A stretch of 64,000 nucleotides of DNA from JAZKBN01 sp040388605 (GTDB taxonomy: Bacteria; Bacteroidota; Bacteroidia; Cytophagales; Flexibacteraceae). A program made the position numbers and the translations under genes. The notes below the pieces were generated by a model. That model was not told the origin of the DNA. It did not search any database and saw only the letters and a list, made by a program, of their open reading frames with translations. This document shows positions 44,599-53,677 of the stretch, in pieces (the first letter of the stretch is position 1; each line of letters opens with the position of its first letter). The DNA lies in NCBI GenBank assembly GCA_040388605.1, contig JAZKBN010000047.1:54032-118031 (forward strand), written 5' to 3'.

Positions 44599-45132
44599 AT
44601 GACCAGAGAAGAAAAAACCAGCGTTATAGCAGAGCTCAGCGGCAAACTGGCTGAGAATAACTACTTCTATATCACAGATGCATCCGGCATGTCCGTGGCT
44701 GACGTGAACGCCTTCCGTCGCCTATGCTTCGAGCGCGGTATTGAATACAAAGTGTACAAAAATACGCTGATAGCCAAAGCCCTTGAAAGCACCGGCGGCG
44801 ATTATACCGAGTTTAACGACAAAGTATTACGCGGTTTCAGCGGGGTATTGTTCAGCAAAGATAACGGCAAAGCACCTGCAAAACTTCTTAAGGAGTTTTA
44901 CAAAGGCAAGCCTGAAAAGCGTCCGGCATTGAAAGGTGCCTCCATTGATTCAGCTACCTTTATTGGCGCCGAAAACCTGGAAACGCTGCTTACACTGAAA
45001 AGCCGCGAGGAATTGCTTGGCGAAATCATTGGTCTGCTGCAAAGCCCGGCCAAAAATGTTATTTCGGCATTGCAAAGCGGCGGCAACAAACTGGCCGGCA
45101 TACTCAAAACCCTCAGCGAAAAAGAGGGCTGA
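44599..45132 (+). CDS. rplJ: 50S ribosomal protein L10
   Basis: The product is 177 residues. It starts MTREEKTSVIAELSGKLAEN, with FYITDASGMSVADVNAFRR and YKVYKNTLIAKAL, and ends in the helix that carries L7/L12 dimers. It starts one base after the rplA stop, so the two are translationally coupled. It anchors the L12 stalk to the ribosome. Confidence 0.97.
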   Translation: MTREEKTSVIAELSGKLAENNYFYITDASGMSVADVNAFRRLCFERGIEYKVYKNTLIAKALESTGGDYTEFNDKVLRGFSGVLFSKDNGKAPAKLLKEFYKGKPEKRPALKGASIDSATFIGAENLETLLTLKSREELLGEIIGLLQSPAKNVISALQSGGNKLAGILKTLSEKEG

Positions 45133-45213
45133 TTATCCGAACCGGTTTAAGCTCAATTTCCTATTATTACCTTATATAGTTTCAACACAATCCAATAAAA
45201 ACATAATACAACA

Positions 45214-45597
45214 ATGGCAGATCTGAAAGCATTCGCAGAGCAGCTGGTAAACCTGACTGTGAAAGAAGTAAACGAGCTGGCGGCAATCCTGAAAGATGAG
45301 TATGGCATTGAGCCTGCTGCTGCGGCTCCCGTAATGATGGCCGGTGGCGGCAGCGGCGATGACGCTCCTGCAGCTGCAGCCGTTCAAACCTCATTCGACG
45401 TAATCCTGAAAAGCGCCGGTGCAGCTAAATTAGCTGTGGTGAAATTGGTTAAAGACCTTACCGGTCTTGGCCTGAAAGAAGCCAAAGAACTGGTTGACGG
45501 AGCCCCTAAAGCTGTAAAAGAAGGCGTTGCTAAAGATGAAGCAGACGCATTGAAAAAAGCTTTGGAAGAAGCAGGTGCTGAAGTAGAAGTTAAGTAA
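45214..45597 (+). CDS. rplL: 50S ribosomal protein L7/L12
   Basis: The product is 127 residues. The N-terminal dimer domain (ADLKAFAEQLVNLTVKEV) joins an Ala-rich hinge (AAAAPVMMAGGGSG) and the C-terminal factor-binding domain with KLAVVKLVKDLTGLGLKEAK. It recruits translation factors to the ribosome. In most Bacteroidota rpoB and rpoC follow; here a terminator-like hairpin and tmRNA follow instead. Confidence 0.98.
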   Translation: MADLKAFAEQLVNLTVKEVNELAAILKDEYGIEPAAAAPVMMAGGGSGDDAPAAAAVQTSFDVILKSAGAAKLAVVKLVKDLTGLGLKEAKELVDGAPKAVKEGVAKDEADALKKALEEAGAEVEVK

Positions 45598-45638
45598 TTA
45601 ACCCCTTCTGCCCGGTTTCCCCGGCAAATATACATACA

Positions 45639-45680
45639 GGACCTGGCCATGCTTCGTGCGTTGTCAGGTCTTTATGTCTT
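45639..45680 (+). terminator. Probable terminator of the rpl operon
   Basis: GACCTG (45640-45645) pairs with CAGGTC (45665-45670) around a structured loop and is followed by TTTATGTCTT. It is weaker than other terminators in the window. Confidence 0.5.
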
Positions 45681-45826
45681 AATTATATTGCAGTTTTGGC
45701 ACAGTTCCGGGCTTTGCACGGTTGTTGTGTTGGTATTTAGGCCTGCATTGGCAGGTTCATTAATCGTTGTTTCAGCCGGGCCTGTTAGGGGCTTTTTGTG
45801 CTGTAATGCCGGTTAATAATTACCCT

Positions 45827-46223
45827 GGGGCCGACCGGATTTGACGGACGGAATATCGAGGTGTAAGCATGCAGGGAGCTGAGCGAGACTCTCTTGAAAA
45901 ATGCGCTCGAACAATAACTGGCGAATCTAACTACGCCCTTGCCGCTTAATTTTACCCTTCGGGGTTAAAAAAACAGCTGCCTCCAATGGGGGCCCGCAAG
46001 TGTTTCCCCGGACCCGTAACTGCGTGGGGCCGGTAAGGAAGCATCGAAAATACGGAGTTAAGTGCTGCACCGCCTTGATGCAGCAACGAAAAAACTAAAG
46101 GCACGGCCAAAGGGTAAAGGTATCATCCGTCTCGCCCTGAGGCTTAAACCTAAAGGGATGATAAGCATGTAGAAAGCGCCTGCGGTGCCGGCTCGGACGA
46201 GGGTTCGACTCCCTCCGGCTCCA
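45827..46223 (+). ncRNA. ssrA: Transfer-messenger RNA (tmRNA)
   Basis: It is about 397 bases. The tRNA-like ends pair as GGGGCCG with CGGCTCC, followed by A. The T arm is GGGTTCGACTCCC. The tag frame (45920-45949) reads GESNYALAA and ends TAA; the preceding Ala comes from the tRNA-like part. tmRNA with SmpB rescues stalled ribosomes and marks the product for proteolysis. There is no encoded CCA. I saw no clear consensus promoter directly upstream. Confidence 0.96.
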
Positions 46224-46262
46224 CTTGGATAAGGCGAAAGCCTTAAGTATTAAAGTACAGGT

Positions 46263-46295
46263 AAAGGACACTCAATCGGGTGTCCTTTTGCTTTA
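46263..46295 (+). terminator. Terminator of tmRNA
   Basis: AAAGGACAC (46263-46271) pairs with GTGTCCTTT (46280-46288), followed by TGCTTTAT. The rest of 46289-46490 shows no gene. Confidence 0.85.
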
Positions 46296-46492
46296 TACAA
46301 GCCTGTGTAAAGCAAAGGAGCTGCCCATAAACTGCCTTTGAACCTATTTATAAGCTTTTTATTAAGTCCCTGTTACTTTGAACGCGAAAATTGGAAAGAC
46401 CCTTTCGTGCATTTAGCATATAGCTGTCGGAATTATAGAACACAGTTTAAGAGCATCGGCAAAGGCCCTGTTTTGAAAATAATCTGACTTAT

Positions 46493-46524
46493 TTTGCACA
46501 ACTCAAAAGGTGCATCTATATTTG
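46493..46524 (+). promoter_or_regulatory. Promoter of the PhnB-like VOC gene
   Basis: TTTG (46493-46496), 20 bases, then TATATTTG (46517-46524) is a full consensus match, 39 bases before the ATG. Confidence 0.85.
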
Positions 46525-46563
46525 GAGCTGAAAATTGAATAGTTAATAAATCATAGTAAAGGT

Positions 46564-46992
46564 ATGAGAGCAATCAATCCCTGGATCAATTTCAATGGAA
46601 ATGCTGAAGAAGCATTCACTTTTTACAAATCAGTTTTTGGCGGAGATTTTACAAAGATCGTTCGTTTCAAAGAGCTGTCGAGTCCTGAATTCCAGGTGCC
46701 GGAAAACGAAGCAAATAAAATAATGTTCATTGCTTTGCCCATCGGAAAACATAATGTTTTAAAGGGCAACGATGTTCCGGAATTTATGGGACCGGTAAAT
46801 GAAAACGAAAACAGGTCGAAAATATCTGTTAGTGCGGATAGCCGCGAAGAAGCAGAGAAAATTTTTAACGGACTATCGGAAGGCGGAGACGTTGAAGGGC
46901 CAATTGGCGACAGTCCATGGGGTACATACGCCGGAATGTTCAGAGACAAATATGGTATTGAATGGATAGTGGAATTTGACCCGAATTATTAA
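46564..46992 (+). CDS. VOC superfamily protein, PhnB-like
   Basis: The product is 142 residues. It starts INPWINFNGNAEEAFTFYKSVFGG, the PhnB-like glyoxalase-fold opening, and has VSADSREEAEKIFNGLSEGG and SPWGTYAGMFRDKYGIEWIVEF. One metal-binding His seen in many VOC enzymes is not obvious at the N-terminus, so it may not be a metalloenzyme. Such proteins are often annotated as 3-demethylubiquinone methyltransferase by error. The substrate is unknown. Confidence 0.88.
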   Translation: MRAINPWINFNGNAEEAFTFYKSVFGGDFTKIVRFKELSSPEFQVPENEANKIMFIALPIGKHNVLKGNDVPEFMGPVNENENRSKISVSADSREEAEKIFNGLSEGGDVEGPIGDSPWGTYAGMFRDKYGIEWIVEFDPNY

Positions 46993-47166
46993 TTAAGGGA
47001 CATGTTTCGCTGAAGAAAGGCGGCCCCTTACATGCGTGCTATATGTGTGTAACATGTGTGCTGAGTCCAATTTCATTATGTTAAGCCAACTGTTGGCATA
47101 ATCAAAAAGATCTGTACGAATTAACGCACAGCCCTTTTTGAATTCAAATTTTTTAGTGCGGCTATT

Positions 47167-49062
47167 TTATCGGTCTTTAACCAGTTTTAAAACTCCGGTC
47201 CCGATATTTACATTATAAAGACCTGCCGCAAGGTTCTGCACATCAATATATGTTTCAGAATCACCAGAGATGCTTATGAGCTTTTGGCCTGTAACATTCG
47301 ATATTTCAATTTTGGTGCCCGGAGCAATGCCGGCAATTCTGAATCTGCTGCCTGCCGGATTAGGAACAATGCGGAAAATTGCTGTCGGCGTTTTTTCAGT
47401 TGTTGCTGTAACTTCAAATGCAACGGACTCACCGGTTTGGCAACCGTTGGAATCACGCATGCTTACTGTATAGCTGCCACCAACAACAGGTGACTGTAGG
47501 TACCGGCCTGAATCATTGGCCAAATAATCAAGACCATGGAACCAAAAATAGCGTAAACCGCCGGGGCCGGCGTCTAACATATCAGACACATAGCTTATAA
47601 CTGGTGTTGCTGCAGGTCCTATCGTAACAGTTACCGGGCTTCCGGCTGCAGAGGTACAGCCCCTGAGCACACTCTTTACAGCGTAGCTTCCGCTTATTGC
47701 CGGGCTGAACTCGCGGGAAGTACTTCCTTCGACCCAATACCATGAATCGAAACCGGGTTTGTTCAGATCTATCTTCCTGATTCGGTTATTGTTAAAGTCA
47801 GCTACGTAAAGATAACCGTCGTTACTTAATTGGAGCAAGTATGGATTTTGAAGTTGTGCCACCCCGAAAGTGCCGTCGGTATTGCCTGCTGTATCGCCTA
47901 TAAGCGTGGTAACCTGACCATCGGCAGAGAGTTTACGTATGCGGTTATTATTAAGATCAGCAATGTAGAAATTGCCGTCAACATCCATATCAATTCCGCA
48001 TGGCGAGCTGAAACGCGCTTCATTGGCAGGGCCGTCGGCATATCCTATTACGCTGCCGGCTATGGTTGTAACGGTACCGTCGGGAGTAATTTTACGTATT
48101 TTATGGTTGCCTGATTCTGTTACGAAAAGGTTACCTGAATTGTCGCTTGTAATGCCATATGGATGGAAGAAGCGCGCTGCAGAACCAACTCCGTCTGCAT
48201 AGCCAAGTGTTTCGCCCATACCGGCAAAGGTGCTTACAATACCAACGGGAGATATTTTGCGAATAACATGGTTATCATAGTCTGCAACGTAAAAATTTCC
48301 CGATGCATCAGCGGTAATTCCGGCGGGGTACCTGAATTTAGCTGATAATATCGGACCGTCGTTATAGCCCGGAAGTGTGCCTGCAAAAATGGCTGATGAG
48401 CCATTAGCGGCAATTACATGAATACGACCTCTGCCTGCCTCGCATAGGTAAGTTGTCCCGGAGCCGTCAATATACATACCGGCAGGTGCAAAGAAACTAG
48501 TATTGGTTCCGAAAGTGCTAGTTACACCTGAAACACTGATTTTTCGCATCATACCATTGCCATAGTCAGATACAAGCAGAGATCCGTCGGGCATTACACC
48601 AATGCCAAGCGGTTGCCTGAAGCGGGCTGCCGTACCTGTATCGTTTAACATGCCGGCCGAACTGCCTGCAAGCGTTGTAACCAATGCAGGTTCGGGGCCG
48701 CTAAGGATTACGCCTGTGCAGCCTGAACGTGTGGCGGCGCCCTCAACGGAAATTACAGGTGCCTCATTCAGGCTTATAATTACAGGAGCAGATAAATCTG
48801 AAGTGCAGCCGGTTGTAATCGTTTTTACTGTAAATACGCCTGCCCGGTTTACGGTAACAGATTGTGTGGTTTCACCGTTGCTCCAAAGGTTATTTTCAGC
48901 CGAAGAAGAGGTTAGCGTAACAGTTTCCCCAAGACAAATTGTTGTTGCGCCGGAATAGGTTATTGTTGGGGCAGGGCAATCGTCTAAGTATTTAACATGG
49001 CTAGAGTAGGCAGACATAAGTCCGGCATACAAAACAATAAGGGTAAAGTAGATCTTTTTCAT
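47167..49062 (-). CDS. Secreted NHL-repeat beta-propeller protein with T9SS sorting domain
   Basis: The product is 631 residues. A signal peptide (KKIYFTLIVLYAGLMSAYS) precedes an Ig-like module (TICLGETVTLTSSSAENNLWSNGE). Residues 125-440 contain about six NHL repeats with the pattern PxGIxxDxxGNxYVADxxNxxIRKI (for example GNFYVADYDNHVIRKI and DGYLYVADFNNNRIRKI), which build a beta-propeller. A further Ig-like part leads to a C-terminal domain with FRIVPNPAGSRFRIAG and LAAGLYNVNI ending LVKDR, a T9SS type A sorting signal. The function is unknown. NHL propellers bind proteins or glycans. Confidence 0.9.
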   Translation of the reverse strand: MKKIYFTLIVLYAGLMSAYSSHVKYLDDCPAPTITYSGATTICLGETVTLTSSSAENNLWSNGETTQSVTVNRAGVFTVKTITTGCTSDLSAPVIISLNEAPVISVEGAATRSGCTGVILSGPEPALVTTLAGSSAGMLNDTGTAARFRQPLGIGVMPDGSLLVSDYGNGMMRKISVSGVTSTFGTNTSFFAPAGMYIDGSGTTYLCEAGRGRIHVIAANGSSAIFAGTLPGYNDGPILSAKFRYPAGITADASGNFYVADYDNHVIRKISPVGIVSTFAGMGETLGYADGVGSAARFFHPYGITSDNSGNLFVTESGNHKIRKITPDGTVTTIAGSVIGYADGPANEARFSSPCGIDMDVDGNFYIADLNNNRIRKLSADGQVTTLIGDTAGNTDGTFGVAQLQNPYLLQLSNDGYLYVADFNNNRIRKIDLNKPGFDSWYWVEGSTSREFSPAISGSYAVKSVLRGCTSAAGSPVTVTIGPAATPVISYVSDMLDAGPGGLRYFWFHGLDYLANDSGRYLQSPVVGGSYTVSMRDSNGCQTGESVAFEVTATTEKTPTAIFRIVPNPAGSRFRIAGIAPGTKIEISNVTGQKLISISGDSETYIDVQNLAAGLYNVNIGTGVLKLVKDR

Positions 49063-49354
49063 TAGGCATAAAAGGTTGAGTATTTATATAGAATTATGCC
49101 GGTTAATGCTGCAATTAATTTAGAAGTAACCTAAAAAATTAATAATAATCAAAAATAGTAATATGTTTAACTATAATATATGTATAGTGATAATTGTTGA
49201 ATGTATATCTAAGATCAATAGATTACCTGCTAACATTAAAAAATGCAGTTGGGAAGTTTAATGTTAATAAAGCGTATGAAATTGTTTATTATTAGCTATG
49301 GCGCTAAGTTCAATATATGCTTAATTATATCCTGATCATGAAGCGATATGGGTC
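49063..49354. other. AT-rich intergenic region without a supported gene
   Basis: It lies between two minus-strand genes and is unusually AT-rich. It probably holds the promoter of the NHL protein gene. No gene is visible. Confidence 0.5.
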
Positions 49355-49699
49355 TCACACCCTAATCACCACCACATAATCTCCCACAATTTTAGACCCG
49401 CCTGTGGATGTACCTTTAATCTTTAGCGCCCCGTCCCGCATAAAGGTAAAGTCCTGTAGTTTTACATGAAAGCTCATGTGTACCTTGCCGCTCATGAGGC
49501 CCTCATCGTCATGCAGCTCCAGTTTGCCGGCAAAGTTTCCGCTCCTGATTACAATACGAATGGCTTCTTCCTCGCTGGTATTGTTATAGTTATACAGCAC
49601 CGATGCCTTGAAGGTGGTATCGCCGTTTTTCTGCGTTTTTGCTTTTTTCAGGCTTGCCTTAAAATCTTCGAGCGCCTTTAATGATTCTGCTTCTGCCAT
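49355..49699 (-). CDS. Small protein of unknown function
   Basis: The product is 114 residues without a signal peptide. A charged helical start (MAEAESLKALEDFKASLKKA) is followed by beta-rich sequence (FKASVLYNYNNTSEEEAIRIVIRSG, shown here in part as LYNYNNTSEEEA). It ends with GDYVVVIRV. I do not recognise the family. It lies 55 bases upstream in coordinate terms of the helicase gene's 3' end, on the same strand, so it may be transcribed after that gene. The codon use and the ATG at 49699 look genuine. Confidence 0.6.
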   Translation of the reverse strand: MAEAESLKALEDFKASLKKAKTQKNGDTTFKASVLYNYNNTSEEEAIRIVIRSGNFAGKLELHDDEGLMSGKVHMSFHVKLQDFTFMRDGALKIKGTSTGGSKIVGDYVVVIRV

Positions 49700-49754
49700 T
49701 GTTGTAATTCTTTGGCATGAACATGCCTGTAGATTTGTAAATTAAGTGGTAATA

Positions 49755-52700
49755 TTAATTAAAGAGATCAAGTACCTCGGTATCGGAAAGCTGCGACAAA
49801 ATGCCTTCATCGGTACTAATCAAGTCGCCGGCCAGCTTTTGCTTGCGTTTTTGCAGCTCAAGTATTTTTTCTTCCACTGTACCCGTAGTTATCATTTTAT
49901 AAGCAAAAACCGGGTTGGTCTGGCCTATGCGGTGAGTGCGGTCTATGGCCTGCTGTTCGGCAGCCGGGTTCCACCAAGGGTCGGTAATGTAAACGTAGCC
50001 GGCTTGGGTCAGGTTAAGACCTACGCCACCGGTTTTCATGGTTATAAGGAACACGCGCTTGGTTTCGTCTGATTTGAATTCTTCCACCACGCCTTCACGG
50101 TCGCGGGTGCTTCCGTCCATATAGCTGAAGCCTATCCCGCGTTTTTCCATACGTTCGCGTATTAGCGCAAGCATACCGAGGAAATTGCTGAAAACAAGCA
50201 CCTTGTTATTTTCCGTTACCGATGCCAGCTCCTCTTCAAGCAAATCAAGCTTGGAGCTGTGCCCGGGTGTAGATGCCAGTTCAGGGCGAATGATGGCTGC
50301 GCTGTCGCACACCTGTCTGAGCTTGGTAAGGCCTGCGAGAATAAGCGTTCCGGCGGCATTCCGACCGTCTTCGCTTATTTTCTCCATAATTTTTTCGCGG
50401 TACTCTTCCTTAACCTGGTCGTATTGGCGGGCCTGGGCAGGGGTAAGGGCGCAATATAGGGTGGTTTCGGTTTTTGCCGGTAAGTCGGTAGCTACCTGCT
50501 GCTTGGTTCGGCGAAGTATGTATGGGGCTACCAGCTTGCGGAGCTCATGGGCCATTTGCTCATCGCCGTCGCGGTCAATGGGCCTGGCATAATTCCTGAA
50601 GAAAGATTCGGTGCTTCCGAGCAGGCCCGGATTCAGGAAATCAAGCTGCGAGAACAGGTCCATGGTGCGGTTTTCAACCGGTGTGCCGGTCATGGCAATT
50701 CGGTTGCGGGCTTTCAGGCGTTTCACGCTTTGGGCTGCCGCAGTTCCGGGGTTTTTAACCGCCTGAGATTCATCGAGCACTACGTAATCCCACTTTTCTT
50801 TGCTGAAAAGCTCTATATCACTGCGCAGTGTTCCGTAAGTGGTTAATACAAGATTAGCCGTTTTCCATTCATGCATGTTCCCGCGTTGCGGACCATGATA
50901 AGTTGCCACCCTTAAACCGGGGCTGAATTTAACGGCCTCGTTACGCCAGTTGTAAAGCAGGCCGGTAGGCATAACTACCAAATGCCTTGCCGATGGGTCT
51001 TCTTCGCATACAGCGGTAAGCTGGGCCAAAACCTGCAGGGTTTTACCCAAGCCCATATCGTCGGCCAAAAGTGCGCCGAAACCGAGCATCTCGTGGTAAC
51101 GCAGCCAGCTGTAGCCTTTGTACTGGTAAGCCCGCATGGTGGCCGTAAGGGTATTCGGCAAAGGCGATGCCTTAATGGTATCTGCAGTAAGCAGCCTGTT
51201 GTATTTAACCGATATTTCTTCGGCAAGCTCATGGTCTCCGGCTTCTTCTGCAAGCTCGCTGAGCATGTGGGCATGCGCGGTACGCATACGCATGCCATTC
51301 TTGTCTTCGGAACCGAGCCGGAAAACAGGGGCCAGCTTGCGCAGCCATTCAGTAGGCAGCATGCCATAAGTACCGTCAGACAGTACTACGTAATGCCTGC
51401 CTTCCAGTACGGCCTGCCTGAGCTTTTTAAGGCTTACTTTCTCATCGCCGAAGGTAAGCGTTGGCTTAACATCGAACCAATCTATACCGCTGCTTATACG
51501 CAGATCGTATTTCGGCGTGGCGGTGCTGTATTTAAAGTTCTTAAAGGTTTTTTCACCGAGCAGGATAACGCCCGCATTCCTTGCAGATTCGGCGAGGCTG
51601 CTTATCCAGCTGTCCTGCATGGCCTGGTCGAAGCTGAGCAGGTATGAATCTGCGCCGCTTTGCTCGGCAAAGGCAGGATGCAGGGTTTCCATGTCCTGCA
51701 TTTTTTCAGATTCCCATTCGCTGTTGCGGTAATGCTCCACTACGGTATCGCCTTCGGCATAAGCGTAGCCGCCGGAACCGCCCCGTGTGAACTCCGCCTC
51801 CGTATCTCCGAAACGGTAGCGGAATACCGGGGTGAAATGTAGCTTTTGGTTGGTATCGTCTTCCAGGTAGAGCAGCGCATCGGCAGGCTCAAGCAGGCGG
51901 CGGTCATAATTTATAGACGATACATTTATATCTATATGGAAATAAGGCGAGAGCGGCGAGGCATAAGCATTGTAAAATTCATCGAAGCCGGCGCTTTTGA
52001 GTACGCGTATGCTGAAACCATGCTGTGCGAAAAAATCAAGCCGGGCAGTGGTTTCGGGATCCGGCAGGCTGTAAACGGCATTTTCGTACATGAAAATGGT
52101 ATGCCCGTACCATTCAGCGGCATCAAATGTTTTCCATTGCTCGCCTCTTTTGAAGCGGGCCTGTAAAATGAAGCAGTCTTCTGTTTCTGTCAGGTTCATG
52201 CTGACTTCAACCAGCTCGCCCACGCTTATTTCACGGGGCTTGCGTACGGTGCCGGTTGTAGCCTGCTCTGCCTGGAAAAACGAGGGCAATTGCTGCATGT
52301 ACCTGAAAGACTCTATGGAATTTGCAGCCGCCCTGCGCAGCAGCATTTCCCTCGGCGGCCCAACCTCGCGCACAATGTTAAGCGCCTGCGGGGCTGTTTT
52401 GGCCAGCTTCAGGTCTACGCCTGTCATCAGGTGCACATATTTATCGGGAGTTTGCTCAAGGGCATTGCTTACATGCGACAGGTTGCCGGTTTTGGCATTC
52501 AGCACTGCAATAAGCGGAACTATTTTAGCGGGCAGGTATGCCTCGGCGGGTATTAATGCCCAATGGAGTGTTTTGCGTTCAGAAGTTGAAGGCGTGGGAT
52601 CGTTCCTGTAGCCGGCAGTAAACTTAGGAACACTCAGCAATTCAGTTGATTTCTGAGGAAGCGGCATTAGCCCCGCATCACGCGGACGAAGCGCTATTTT

Positions 52701-53576
52701 TCCGTCGCTGAATGCAACATCAAAGTACCTTGCCCTTTCCGGACTGTCGTAAGTAAGCCCGTAAGGTATGAGCAGGCTTTCAATCTGGGTTTTGGCGCTT
52801 ATGGCCCCGTACCAGCTTCGGCCGAGTGAAATGAGACGTAGCAGAACGGCTATCTTATGCTCGCACAGGGGGTAGGGCAGTTGCCTGCCGCAGGCGCAGG
52901 TACTCGTGAGCTTATCCCCGTCTATGCTGAAAACTACGCGAATGGCATGTGCGCTTGAGTACCAGCTATAGGTCTGAACGGGCACATCGTGAATAATGGC
53001 TTCCTTGTAAAAAGCCACTTCACGAATATAGGTTTGCTTAAATGTTTTTTTACCTGCCGCAAGCTCCTCTTTACTGCTTAGGTTTTTGAGGTACTTTTCA
53101 GAATCAAGCGGAATTAGGGGCGTTTCAACCGGGTTAGCCATATTCAGCAGTTTTCCCGGTTCGGCATGGGTGAAAACAAGCGTGGCTTTTTGTTCCGCAT
53201 CCTGCCCGTTTGCCTGCTCATTACTTATATGGGCTGTATCGTCGTTAGAAAGTCTTCCGGCCGGTGCGCCTAATATTTCGTCAAGCTTTAAGGCGGCGGC
53301 TACGTCATGCTTGCATAAAAACTCATCGGGGCATGAGCATGAGAAGCTTATGCTGTCCTCGTCGAGGTAATCGGTAATTATAACTTTATAGGTGCTGCTG
53401 CCGGTATCGCTTTTAACCCTGAAAGTTGCCCGGTCGCCGTCACTGAAATTTTGCATGGAAGGCTCAGGCTGCGCCCTGCCTTTCTGATATATTAATACCC
53501 CCCTGCTGATACGGCTTTTGTCTACAAATTTCCTTATGTACTCGCCAATCGAATTATTTTTAAACAGAACGCTCAT
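49755..53576 (-). CDS. SNF2-type DEAD/DEAH-box helicase with two SWIM zinc fingers
   Basis: The product is 1,273 residues from the ATG at 53576. The N-terminal region carries two SWIM motifs: CSCPDEFLCKH (CxCx5CxH) and CACGRQLPYPLCEH (CxCx8CxH). The C-terminal half is a SNF2 ATPase with LLADDMGLGKTLQVLA (motif I), VVLDESQAVKNPGT (DEAH-box variant DESQ, motif II), AMTGTPVENRTMDLFSQ, and the helicase C domain with YMDGSTRDREGVVEEF and DPWWNPAAEQQAIDRTHRIGQ. The enzyme is a DNA-dependent ATPase that probably moves or remodels protein on DNA; the real substrate is unknown. The gene is monocistronic or leads a short unit with the small gene downstream. Confidence 0.94.
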   Translation of the reverse strand: MSVLFKNNSIGEYIRKFVDKSRISRGVLIYQKGRAQPEPSMQNFSDGDRATFRVKSDTGSSTYKVIITDYLDEDSISFSCSCPDEFLCKHDVAAALKLDEILGAPAGRLSNDDTAHISNEQANGQDAEQKATLVFTHAEPGKLLNMANPVETPLIPLDSEKYLKNLSSKEELAAGKKTFKQTYIREVAFYKEAIIHDVPVQTYSWYSSAHAIRVVFSIDGDKLTSTCACGRQLPYPLCEHKIAVLLRLISLGRSWYGAISAKTQIESLLIPYGLTYDSPERARYFDVAFSDGKIALRPRDAGLMPLPQKSTELLSVPKFTAGYRNDPTPSTSERKTLHWALIPAEAYLPAKIVPLIAVLNAKTGNLSHVSNALEQTPDKYVHLMTGVDLKLAKTAPQALNIVREVGPPREMLLRRAAANSIESFRYMQQLPSFFQAEQATTGTVRKPREISVGELVEVSMNLTETEDCFILQARFKRGEQWKTFDAAEWYGHTIFMYENAVYSLPDPETTARLDFFAQHGFSIRVLKSAGFDEFYNAYASPLSPYFHIDINVSSINYDRRLLEPADALLYLEDDTNQKLHFTPVFRYRFGDTEAEFTRGGSGGYAYAEGDTVVEHYRNSEWESEKMQDMETLHPAFAEQSGADSYLLSFDQAMQDSWISSLAESARNAGVILLGEKTFKNFKYSTATPKYDLRISSGIDWFDVKPTLTFGDEKVSLKKLRQAVLEGRHYVVLSDGTYGMLPTEWLRKLAPVFRLGSEDKNGMRMRTAHAHMLSELAEEAGDHELAEEISVKYNRLLTADTIKASPLPNTLTATMRAYQYKGYSWLRYHEMLGFGALLADDMGLGKTLQVLAQLTAVCEEDPSARHLVVMPTGLLYNWRNEAVKFSPGLRVATYHGPQRGNMHEWKTANLVLTTYGTLRSDIELFSKEKWDYVVLDESQAVKNPGTAAAQSVKRLKARNRIAMTGTPVENRTMDLFSQLDFLNPGLLGSTESFFRNYARPIDRDGDEQMAHELRKLVAPYILRRTKQQVATDLPAKTETTLYCALTPAQARQYDQVKEEYREKIMEKISEDGRNAAGTLILAGLTKLRQVCDSAAIIRPELASTPGHSSKLDLLEEELASVTENNKVLVFSNFLGMLALIRERMEKRGIGFSYMDGSTRDREGVVEEFKSDETKRVFLITMKTGGVGLNLTQAGYVYITDPWWNPAAEQQAIDRTHRIGQTNPVFAYKMITTGTVEEKILELQKRKQKLAGDLISTDEGILSQLSDTEVLDLFN

Positions 53577-53677
53577 CGCCGCGAATTTACGGATAACTAA
53601 TTCCTTATGCTGCCGGTATTTCAAAAAAACGGATATTCTTTAGCAACAAGCCAATCCGTATTTGAATGTAATTTTAC

